Shown here: in pieces, positions 1-5,139 of the stretch
How positions within the stretch are numbered: the first letter of the stretch is position 1
Layout of the letters: each line of letters opens with the position of its first letter
From: CAZCQP01 sp964500895
Lineage (GTDB): Bacteria; Bacillota; Clostridia; Lachnospirales; JAISER01
Assembly (NCBI GenBank): GCA_964500895.1
Contig: CAZCQP010000077.1
Span: forward strand, 1-7,252
Direction of reading: 5' to 3'
DNA length: 7,252 nt
Notes under the pieces: generated by a model
What the model was told of the DNA's origin: nothing
Seen by the model: the letters and a program-made list of their open reading frames with translations, nothing else
The model's database searches: none
Position numbers and translations under genes: made by a program

Positions 1-159
1 AAATTTCACCTATCCCCGACAAAGCACTACCCTGCAAGAGATTATTTCCACGAAACAGTAATTTTCTATATCCAGTATATCAAACAATTTAAAAAGCGTA
101 AAGGAAAAGGCTGGCTCATCGCAGAAAAGTTACAAACTTTTCTATACGCTTTTATATAG
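1..159 (+). CDS. possible C-terminal end of an unknown protein (5' partial)
   Basis: Reading frame 1 is open from the window edge to a TAG at 157-159, giving 52 residues. They are rich in Lys, Tyr, Phe and Ile, with a basic patch (QFKKRKGKGW) near residues 30-39 and a hydrophobic end (LYAFI). The other two plus-strand frames close within about 60-95 bases. No domain is recognisable and no start can be seen. In DNA this AT-rich an open stretch of this length can occur by chance, so this is a tentative call. If real, it is the tail of the gene preceding the mobilization region. No terminator follows it directly. Confidence 0.3.
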   Translation, partial: KFHLSPTKHYPARDYFHETVIFYIQYIKQFKKRKGKGWLIAEKLQTFLYAFI

Positions 160-176
160 TTACTTGAATAGTTCTA

Positions 177-211
177 AGGGGGGTATCAAATTGAACCCCA
201 CCCCCGTTCAA
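177..211. repeat. short inverted repeats in AT-rich spacer
   Basis: A run of six G followed by T (178-184) faces ACCCC (195-199). A separate 6-bp inverted repeat, TTGAAC (191-196) and GTTCAA (206-211), encloses a nine-base loop of mostly C. Neither hairpin is followed by a T tract, so this is not a convincing terminator. It could be a protein site or part of an element end. Apart from this, 160-340 shows nothing that can be supported. Confidence 0.35.
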
Positions 212-340
212 AATGACTTGTAAATGCTGTAAATACTACCGAATTGCCAGTCTTTACATCCCATCGATTTTCTGCTAAAATAAATACGTAACCGTGTACC
301 TTGAAAAATGAATATAGTATCCCGCAATACAACGTGAGCA

Positions 341-598
341 TTGGGCGAGCGACCTGTCGAAGGACGCAGACGGAATTTAATTTTCGGCGATAAACCTTGC
401 GGCAATCATCGCTATATGGTGTGGCGAAATTGCAACGACCCCAATGACAATCATGATACTTCTGCCATGGCGGCAGGCCTGAAAAACGGCAACACGCATC
501 ACCCTAATTTGCGAAAGAATCAGGGGCGGCTGTTATGCGATTTGTGCAACCGACAAATGGGTATTGTGGACTGGAAACCTTCTTTTTACATTTACTAA
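341..598 (+). CDS. hypothetical small protein with CxxC motif
   Basis: An 85-codon frame starts at TTG 341, the first start after an in-frame TGA at 335-337, and ends with TAA at 596-598. An ATG at 416 is an alternative start (60 aa). Neither start has a good ribosome binding site. The product has four cysteines: one in PCGNH (about residue 19), one in RNCND (about 30) and a CDLC pair near residue 67, a spacing compatible with a metal site. GC content rises sharply relative to 1-340, as expected for coding DNA or a gene remnant. I recognise no family. It may be a genuine small accessory gene or a decayed fragment; function is unknown. Confidence 0.35.
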   Translation: MGERPVEGRRRNLIFGDKPCGNHRYMVWRNCNDPNDNHDTSAMAAGLKNGNTHHPNLRKNQGRLLCDLCNRQMGIVDWKPSFYIY

Positions 599-681
599 TT
601 TAATGATTGATTGATTTTTTGCAAAGAAACAGCCGGTTCCGTAGGGATATTGTATTCATTTTTAAATATTAAAATGGACAG

Positions 682-718
682 ACAGCTCTGTGTGATTTTA
701 TCACATGGGGCTGTTTTT
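682..718 (+). terminator. rho-independent terminator
   Basis: A 15-bp stem (682-696 with 700-714, three G-U pairs) with a three-base loop is followed by five T (714-718). It would stop transcription coming from the left before the mobilization region. Confidence 0.75.
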
Positions 719-728
719 CGTGTATCCG

Positions 729-778
729 AGGGCAAGTGTGCAAATTGGCTTATAGAGGCTGGTTTGCACACTTGCCCT
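729..778. repeat. long perfect inverted repeat, candidate oriT element
   Basis: Arms 730-744 (GGGCAAGTGTGCAAA) and 763-777 are perfect 15-bp reverse complements, extended by an A-T pair at 729/778, around an 18-base loop (745-762). A T-rich tract (778-789) follows, so it could also act as a terminator. It lies about 190 bases upstream of mobC. In mobilizable elements a long inverted repeat next to the nic site, just upstream of the mob genes, is the usual form of oriT. The repeat is directly visible; the oriT role is inferred and no nic consensus was recognised. Confidence 0.6.
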
Positions 779-818
779 TTTCTTTTTTTCGCAGAGCGTC
801 GGACGAAGGAGGAAAATT

Positions 819-890
819 CACACCCGAAGGGTGTGGCAAGCGTCCTATCTGTCGGACATCCGTCCTTGCCGCCTTTGGCAGCACAGATAG
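819..890. other. cluster of hairpins upstream of mobC
   Basis: Several stems follow one another. CACACCC (819-825) pairs with GGGTGTG (829-835) around GAA. CTATCTGT (845-852) pairs with ACAGATAG (883-890) and encloses two smaller stems, GGAC/GTCC (854-857/862-865) and TGCC/GGCA (867-870/877-880). Together with the 729-778 repeat this makes 160 bases of dense secondary structure with no convincing coding frame. It is probably the rest of the oriT region, or a structured mobC leader RNA. An AAGGAGG at 806-812 has no ATG in range. Confidence 0.45.
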
Positions 891-964
891 TTTCCTGCTC
901 CGCAGAGGTGAAAATAGCGGTTGGCTTTGCACTCTTGCAATCAAAATTCAGAAAGGAAATGCAC

Positions 965-1452
965 ATGAACAAAACACGCAAAATTACATTTCGGGTATCA
1001 GACCACGAGCACAAGCTGGTACTTGCCAAAATTAAAAGGTCTGGTATCGGGCTATCGGAGTTTTGCCGCTATGCGGTGCTCGGCAAGGAGGTGCGCCACA
1101 TTGAGGGTCTGGACAAATGCGGCTATGAATTGAACAAGATTGGCACGAACCTCAACCAGATTGCCCTTCTATGCCACCAGAGAGCCGTTNNNNNNNNNNN
1201 NNNNNNNNNNNNNNNNNNNNNNNNNNNNNNNNNNNNNNNNNNNNNNNNNNNNNNNNNNNNNNNNNNNNNNNNNNNNNNNNNNNNNNNNNCAAGATTGGCA
1301 CGAACCTCAACCAGATTGCCCTTCTATGCCACCAGAGAGCCGTTCAGAACCCAAGCCTTGATGAGATACGCCAACAGCTTTACAAGGTCACAGAACGCAT
1401 TTATGACGTACTGGGAGGGGGTGAGGGCATTGGCGATAGTGAAGCCGATTAA
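965..1452 (+). CDS. mobC: MobC-family relaxosome accessory protein (interrupted by assembly gap)
   Basis: MobC proteins bind oriT and help the relaxase open and nick the DNA. The N-terminal part (KTRKITFRVSDHE) resembles a ribbon-helix-helix type start. The family hallmark ELNKIGTNLNQIA is present at about residues 54-66. ATG 965 is preferred over ATG 959 because AAAGG at 952-956 sits 8 bases from 965 but only 2 from 959. The gene is split by 100 N (1190-1289) with the same 55 bases on both sides. Merging the two copies gives an uninterrupted 110-aa protein ending IGDSEAD, with TAA at 1450-1452, which is a normal length for the family. The stop overlaps the start of the relaxase gene, so the two are translationally coupled in one operon. 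Confidence 0.85.
1135..1344. other. scaffold gap with duplicated 55-bp flanks (assembly artefact)
   Basis: Bases 1135-1189 and 1290-1344 are identical over 55 bp, and the 100 N lie exactly between them. This is what a scaffolder leaves when two contigs overlapping by one k-mer are joined by a fixed-length gap instead of being merged. Removing 155 bases (one copy plus the N) restores a clean mobC frame. As written, the 155-base excess (2 modulo 3) shifts the frame and joins the start of mobC to the relaxase frame. Confidence 0.93.
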
Positions 1453-2560
1453 AGTGCGACAAGGCAACCTTGCAGGTCTGCGTGCGGTGCTGGAGTATAT
1501 CCAAGATGGCACAAAGACACAAGATGGCAAGCTCGTCTATGGCAAGGACGTGCTGCGTGGCATGGAATTTCAGCAGATGGTCATTGTCAAGCGAGCTTTT
1601 CACAAGGACAGCGGTCGGCAATACGCCCATTTCGTACAGAGCTTTGACCCTAAGGATGATGTATCAACAGAGCTTGCCTTTTCCATCGGGCAAGATTTCA
1701 TCCGGCGGTTTGGTGGATTTGAGCCGTTTCAGGTTGTGATGGCAGTACATACCAATGAGCCGCAAGTGCATATTCACTATGTCATCAATTCCGTCAGCCC
1801 TGTGGATGGGCGCAAGTGGCAGTCCTCACCGGAGGACTTAAATCAGATGCGTGCCCTTTCAGATGAACTGTGCCGTGAGCATGGCTTGTCGGTCATTGAG
1901 AAGCAAGGACAAGGACATAAATCCTACGGCGAGCATACCGCTGCTGTCAGCTGGAAACAGCAGCTTGCACAGGATGTTGCAGAATGTCTTTCTACCAGCT
2001 TTAGCAGAGCCGATTTTATCCATACAATGGCTGACAGGGGTGTTGATGTGGATGTGGGGAGCAAAAGCATTTTGTTCACCGTATCTGCCGGGGTATACGG
2101 CTTAAAGGATGAACGAAAATGCTCCAACTTCAAACTGCTCTCCTACGGCGATTTCAGCACCGAGAACGTCAAAGCCACTTGGAAATGCAACCGTGCTCTT
2201 GCTGACATCGGCAAAGGAGATATGCAGCTCATGCAGGATGTTTTACTGGAATTGGGTCAGTTACATTGCCCCGATGAGCCTGACCATTTTCAGGATATGT
2301 ACCTGCGTGACATTGATTTTGACGGCAAAACCAAACAGGAAATTGAAATCTCCCTCTCTCGCAAGGCTTTGGAAGCCATGCTATCTAAGGCACGACAGGC
2401 ACACGAGCAGGCAGAAATGGAGCACAGGCAATCCGGTCTGCTCCTTGCCACCATTGCGGACACCTTAGCTGAAATACAGCACTGGCAGGGGCAACAGCAA
2501 AATATACAGTTTGACAGCTATTATCAACGCTGTGAGGACGAAAACGAGTTTGAATTGTAA
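1430..2560 (+). CDS. relaxase / mobilization nuclease, MOB_P-like
   Basis: The relaxase nicks oriT and stays covalently bound to the 5' end through a tyrosine during transfer. Start TTG 1430 (product MAIVKPIKV...) gives 376 aa and overlaps mobC by 23 bases, with GGAGG at 1414-1418; GTG 1439 is the alternative. The relaxase/mobilization nuclease domain fills the first half. Tyr23 in LEYIQ is the likely nucleophile. HFVQSFDP (residues 67-74) is the second conserved motif. His107, His114 and His116 in HTNEPQVHIHYVINS form the metal-binding triad. The C-terminal part, about residues 300-360, is rich in Glu, Gln and Ala and probably helical. All catalytic residues appear intact. Transfer would need a helper conjugation system, since no mating-pair genes are present. 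Confidence 0.88.
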   Translation: MAIVKPIKVRQGNLAGLRAVLEYIQDGTKTQDGKLVYGKDVLRGMEFQQMVIVKRAFHKDSGRQYAHFVQSFDPKDDVSTELAFSIGQDFIRRFGGFEPFQVVMAVHTNEPQVHIHYVINSVSPVDGRKWQSSPEDLNQMRALSDELCREHGLSVIEKQGQGHKSYGEHTAAVSWKQQLAQDVAECLSTSFSRADFIHTMADRGVDVDVGSKSILFTVSAGVYGLKDERKCSNFKLLSYGDFSTENVKATWKCNRALADIGKGDMQLMQDVLLELGQLHCPDEPDHFQDMYLRDIDFDGKTKQEIEISLSRKALEAMLSKARQAHEQAEMEHRQSGLLLATIADTLAEIQHWQGQQQNIQFDSYYQRCEDENEFEL

Positions 2561-2602
2561 ACATTATTGAGTCAAGCAAAATAATTTTTGCACAAAAATG
2601 TC

Positions 2603-2631
2603 TGGACGCGGCGGCAGAGTCAATTTATAAT
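2603..2631 (+). promoter_or_regulatory. promoter of the serine recombinase
   Basis: A perfect -10 TATAAT (2626-2631) lies 17 bases after TGGACG (2603-2608), a four-of-six match to TTGACA. The expected start, near 2638-2640, is about 33 bases before the recombinase ATG. The recombinase can therefore be expressed independently of the mob genes. Confidence 0.65.
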
Positions 2632-2647
2632 GAAATTACAGCCGCCG
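2609..2647. repeat. inverted repeat flanking the recombinase -10, candidate operator
   Basis: CGGCGGC (2609-2615) and GCCGCCG (2641-2647) are perfect 7-bp inverted arms, 25 bases apart, bracketing the -10 box and predicted start site. A dimeric repressor, or the recombinase itself, could bind here. It could equally be an mRNA or DNA structure. The role is inference. Confidence 0.5.
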
Positions 2648-2671
2648 TAGTCCTAAAAAACGGAGGATACT

Positions 2672-4342
2672 ATGGCATTTAACACAACAAAAGTGTGGAA
2701 AACAGCCGCTTACATCCGCCTTTCAAGGGAGGATGTAGCGACTAAAAACGGCGAGCGAGCCGAGAGTGAAAGCGTGGTGAACCAACAGCAGATTATTGGC
2801 GATTTTATCGCTGCCCAGCCCGATTTGAGCGAGCATTTGACGTTCATTGACGATGGCGCCACAGGCACGAACTTTGACAGGACAGGCTTTCAGGCGATGA
2901 TGCAGGAAATTCACGCAGGCAACATCAACTGCGTGGTGGTAAAGGATTTAAGCCGTTTCGGGCGAAATTACACCGAAGCAGGCGTTTACATGGAGCAGGT
3001 ATTTCCCATGCTTGGTGTGCGGTTTATCGCCATCAATGACCATGTAGACAGCTTTCTGCGCCCTGCGGAAATGGACAGCATTCTTATTCCTCTGAAAAAT
3101 CTGCTGAACGACTCATACAGCAGGGATTTGTCTATCAAGGTACGCAGTGCCATGACCGCAAAACGCAAGCGTGGCGAGTTTATCGGTGGATATGCCTGTT
3201 ACGGCTATCTGAAAGACCCGAAGGACAAAACCAAGCTGATTGTAGACCCCGAAACTGCGGATACCGTCAGGAATATTTTTCAGTGGTACATTGAGGGACT
3301 CGGTAAAACACCACTGGCGAAAAAGCTCAATGCGCTGGGTGTTCCATCACCATTCAAACAACGGTTTATGCGTGATGCCAGAGAACGTCCCAACCACGAA
3401 TATGCAAGCAAAATGTCGTGGCTTTGGAGCGCGCAAACAATAAGCACCATACTGGAAAACCCCACTTATTTGGGGCACATCACACAGAACAAGCGAACAC
3501 AGGTCAGCTACAAGAACTACAAGCGTACGAAAATTGACAAGGCTGATTGGATTATCGTGGAGAATACCCACGAGCCGATTATTGACCAGTACACCTTTGA
3601 CCGTGTGCAGGAGCTGATGAAGCTACGCACTAAGTCAACGCTGACAACGGGTAATGTGTATTTATTTTCTGGGTTGCTCCGCTGTGCTGACTGTAAGCGT
3701 GCCATGGAACGTGTGGTGGTGAAAAAGAAGAACGGCAAGGTGTATGTCAATTACCGCTGCCACACCTATATCGCCTATTCCCACGATGCCTGCACGAAAC
3801 ATACCATTCCAGAGCATGAAATTCATGATGCTGTGCTTCACACAATTAAGCAACACGCAAAAATGTTAATGGATTTTGAAAAAGTGCTGAAGGATTTGGA
3901 CTACAAAAAGCACCGCCGTTCTCAAGCAGACAGCATTAATAAGCGATTGGTACAGTTGCAGAAAGAACTGGACGGCATTGAGCAAATCAAGCTGGAACTT
4001 TATACCGACCTCAAGCAAGGTATTATCACGCAGGAGGATTACATATCCCTCAAAGCAGGATATGCTCAGAAAACGGTAACGCTGACCGAGCAGATAACGC
4101 TGCTCAAGGAGGAACGGCAGACCCTTGACCACAAGGAAAGCTTGCAAAATGAGTGGATAGAACGGTTTCGGCAGTATGGGCAGATTGATACACTCACACG
4201 CAGCCTTGTGACCGAGCTCATTGCACGCATTGATGTGCATGAGGGCAGAACAATTACCATTCACTTTAAGTTTGAGGACGAGTTTGAGAAGGTAAAAGCC
4301 TTTGCAGAGCAGGAAATGCAGGAGTTACAGGCGGCTGGTTAG
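2672..4342 (+). CDS. large serine recombinase (TnpX/TndX-like)
   Basis: This enzyme excises and integrates the element by a Ser-linked double-strand exchange. The 556-aa length fits the large serine recombinases of Clostridial mobilizable transposons. The N-terminal resolvase domain covers about residues 9-155, with nucleophile Ser18 in YIRLSRED, the DGATGTNFDR segment (61-70) and DLSRFGRN (92-99) carrying active-site arginines. The recombinase DNA-binding domain is at about 170-300. A zinc ribbon is at about 331-380, with Cys338, Cys341, Cys363 and Cys374. A charged coiled-coil stretch (about 400-500) and a DUF4368-like C-terminus follow. ATG 2672 has GGAGG at 2662-2666, 5 bases upstream. 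The protein seems complete. Its position at the end of the element is typical. Confidence 0.93.
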   Translation: MAFNTTKVWKTAAYIRLSREDVATKNGERAESESVVNQQQIIGDFIAAQPDLSEHLTFIDDGATGTNFDRTGFQAMMQEIHAGNINCVVVKDLSRFGRNYTEAGVYMEQVFPMLGVRFIAINDHVDSFLRPAEMDSILIPLKNLLNDSYSRDLSIKVRSAMTAKRKRGEFIGGYACYGYLKDPKDKTKLIVDPETADTVRNIFQWYIEGLGKTPLAKKLNALGVPSPFKQRFMRDARERPNHEYASKMSWLWSAQTISTILENPTYLGHITQNKRTQVSYKNYKRTKIDKADWIIVENTHEPIIDQYTFDRVQELMKLRTKSTLTTGNVYLFSGLLRCADCKRAMERVVVKKKNGKVYVNYRCHTYIAYSHDACTKHTIPEHEIHDAVLHTIKQHAKMLMDFEKVLKDLDYKKHRRSQADSINKRLVQLQKELDGIEQIKLELYTDLKQGIITQEDYISLKAGYAQKTVTLTEQITLLKEERQTLDHKESLQNEWIERFRQYGQIDTLTRSLVTELIARIDVHEGRTITIHFKFEDEFEKVKAFAEQEMQELQAAG

Positions 4343-4353
4343 CCGTAAAATAG

Positions 4354-4394
4354 GTGGGGTGGCTATCGGTTGTGTATTTCGATAGCCACCCCAC
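4354..4394. repeat. perfect 15-bp inverted repeat just after the recombinase
   Basis: Arms 4354-4368 (GTGGGGTGGCTATCG) and 4380-4394 are exact reverse complements around an 11-base loop, starting 12 bases after the recombinase stop. A strong RNA hairpin would form, but no T tract follows on the plus strand. It may end transcription imperfectly, protect the mRNA 3' end, or be part of the terminal recombination site of the element. After it, 4395-4520 shows no gene. Confidence 0.7.
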
Positions 4395-4520
4395 TCCAGC
4401 CCCGCCACCACAAACCGTTATGCGCACCTGCAATTCCAAAGCACGGTGGAGATGGCCACCTCGGTTTCGCAGCGTTTGTTTGCGGGGTAAACACCGCCGC
4501 CCAAGGACCTCTCAAAAAAA

Positions 4521-4542
4521 TCTATTGAACATCTATTGAACA
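4521..4542. repeat. 11-bp tandem direct repeat
   Basis: TCTATTGAACA occurs twice in direct succession (4521-4531 and 4532-4542). Its position between the recombinase gene and the tRNA-relic region makes it a possible junction mark of an insertion. A chance slippage duplication is equally possible. Confidence 0.5.
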
Positions 4543-4559
4543 CGGCCACTTTTTAGGCC

Positions 4560-4611
4560 AAAAAAGAGCAGGAGAGCCGTCTTCTGCAATGCCAGAAAAC
4601 AGCGCTCCTGC
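4560..4611 (-). terminator. rho-independent terminator, minus strand
   Basis: GCAGGAG (4568-4574) pairs with CTCCTGC (4605-4611), with an inner stem TTCTG/CAGAA (4582-4586/4593-4597). On the minus strand the hairpin is followed by a run of six T (complement of 4560-4565). It lies directly downstream of the short tRNA relic at 4616-4637, as a tRNA terminator would. Confidence 0.75.
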
Positions 4612-4615
4612 GATA

Positions 4616-4637
4616 TTGGTGGGAGAAGATGGATTCG
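4616..4637 (-). pseudogene. second tRNA-Tyr 3'-end relic
   Basis: These 22 bases are identical to 4766-4787, 150 bases away. On the minus strand they contain part of a T loop, the 3' half of the T stem (CCATC), the acceptor strand TTCTCCC, a discriminator A and the CCA end. Similarity stops inside the T loop and no matching 5' strand is present, so no tRNA can fold. This is a remnant of a second tRNA copy or an older attachment site. Confidence 0.65.
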
Positions 4638-4650
4638 CGAGCCGCGCACT

Positions 4651-4676
4651 AAAAAACAGGCCACCGGCCTGTTTTT
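4651..4676. terminator. bidirectional terminator hairpin
   Basis: CAGGCC (4657-4662) pairs with GGCCTG (4666-4671) over a 3-base loop, preceded by six A and followed by five T, so it would work in both directions. A further hairpin, GCCCAC/GTGGGC (4677-4682/4687-4692), adjoins it. Confidence 0.75.
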
Positions 4677-4721
4677 GCCCACTGCGGTGGGCCATGCTGT
4701 TCTCATCCACTTTCCCGGCCC

Positions 4722-4762
4722 AAAAAAACCAGCCCCTCACCGGGGTACGGCGAAGGGCTGGC
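4722..4762 (-). terminator. rho-independent terminator after tRNA-Tyr fragment
   Basis: CCAGCCC (4729-4735) pairs with GGGCTGG (4755-4761). On the minus strand seven T follow (complement of 4722-4728). It begins 5 bases beyond the CCA end of the tRNA-Tyr fragment and was presumably its native terminator. Five T at 4763-4767 on the plus strand allow some function in that direction too. Confidence 0.8.
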
Positions 4763-4766
4763 TTTT

Positions 4767-4819
4767 TGGTGGGAGAAGATGGATTCGAACCATCGAAGCG
4801 AAACGCAACAGATTTACAG
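4767..4819 (-). pseudogene. 3' portion of tRNA-Tyr(GTA), likely attachment site
   Basis: Read on the minus strand, this stretch gives anticodon loop CTGTAAA (4813-4819, anticodon GTA at 4815-4817), the stem half TCTGT, a long variable arm GCG-TTT-CGC typical of bacterial tRNA-Tyr, T arm GATGG-TTCGAAT-CCATC (4778-4794), acceptor strand TTCTCCC, discriminator A and encoded CCA. Beyond 4819 the sequence reads TTGAG where ACAGA is needed for the anticodon stem, and no 5' acceptor GGGAGAA occurs nearby. The 5' half is therefore missing and the gene cannot work. A tRNA cut in the anticodon loop, with an intact 3' block, is the usual scar of integrase-mediated insertion into a tRNA gene. Confidence 0.85.
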
Positions 4820-4856
4820 CTCAACCTTGGCAATTCCATTTGAGTATATTTGAGTT

Positions 4857-4872
4857 CAAATCATATGATTTG
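4857..4872. repeat. 16-bp perfect palindrome beside the attachment site
   Basis: CAAATCATATGATTTG is its own reverse complement. It lies about 40 bases inside the putative element end, next to two near-direct copies of ATTTGAGT (4839-4856). It could be an arm-type site for an integrase or excisionase, or a regulator site; the function is inferred only. From 4873 to 5070 I see nothing that can be supported. Confidence 0.5.
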
Positions 4873-5075
4873 GGCTCTTTTTTATATAGATTTATCGAAG
4901 TTTTTGTTGTGTTTTGTTCTTGGGGTAAAAAGTGGGGGATTTTCCCTTATTTCTTGAATTGATTGAGTTTTGATGAGAATTGGCAGAGGAAGTGTCGCCA
5001 AAAATAGATATTCAGGGGGCGTGTATTAAGGGTGGCTTTTTGCGTCGCTTTGTTCCACTAAGTCTGCATAATGAT

Positions 5076-5106
5076 TTGTGCTCTCTCTGCCGAGATATGT
5101 TATAAT
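5076..5106 (+). promoter_or_regulatory. extended -10 promoter of the ImmA/DUF4411 operon
   Basis: TATAAT at 5101-5106 is preceded by TG at 5098-5099, giving the extended -10 form TGnTATAAT. The -35 is weak (TTGTGC, 5076-5081, 19-base spacer), as extended -10 promoters tolerate. The expected start, near 5112-5114, would leave a leader of about 27 bases. An in-frame ATG at 5071 lies upstream of this start and is not used. Confidence 0.75.
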
Positions 5107-5123
5107 GAAATCAGCCCTATTGG

Positions 5124-5132
5124 AAAGGAGGT
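5124..5132 (+). promoter_or_regulatory. ribosome binding site fixing the ImmA-protein start
   Basis: AAAGGAGGT is a near-perfect Shine-Dalgarno sequence 7 bases before ATG 5140. It decides between this start and the upstream in-frame ATG 5071. Confidence 0.9.
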
Positions 5133-5139
5133 CCCTTAT

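Noticed and set aside
208..405. Minus-strand 65-codon frame in the AT-rich spacer
   Set aside because: No ribosome binding site or recognisable domain, and it overlaps the equally weak plus-strand frame at 341-598.
806..890. Possible leader peptide after AAGGAGG at 806-812 (ATT 816 or GTG 831 to TAG 890)
   Set aside because: No standard start is at the right distance and the frame lies inside hairpins; it is better explained as structured DNA or RNA.
595..1029. Minus-strand 144-codon frame opposite mobC and its upstream region
   Set aside because: It overlaps a terminator, the inverted repeats and the well-supported mobC gene, and shows no family resemblance.
611..2560. A 649-aa frame running from the spacer through mobC into the relaxase
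   Set aside because: It depends on the N gap and the duplicated 55 bp, and its first 118 codons cross the terminator and structured region without a proper start.
4616..4787. CRISPR array or integron-type attC repeats
   Set aside because: There are only two copies of the 22-bp repeat, which are explained as tRNA 3' ends, and there are no regular spacers or integron integrase.
4522..4962. Protein-like frames on both strands across the tRNA fragment, including one reading VGEDGFEPSKRNATDLQ
   Set aside because: This peptide is a well-known false translation of antisense tRNA-Tyr; the region is tRNA relics and terminators, with no ribosome binding sites.
5071..5139. Upstream start ATG 5071 for the ImmA-type protein
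   Set aside because: It lies upstream of the predicted transcription start and has no ribosome binding site, while ATG 5140 has an ideal one.
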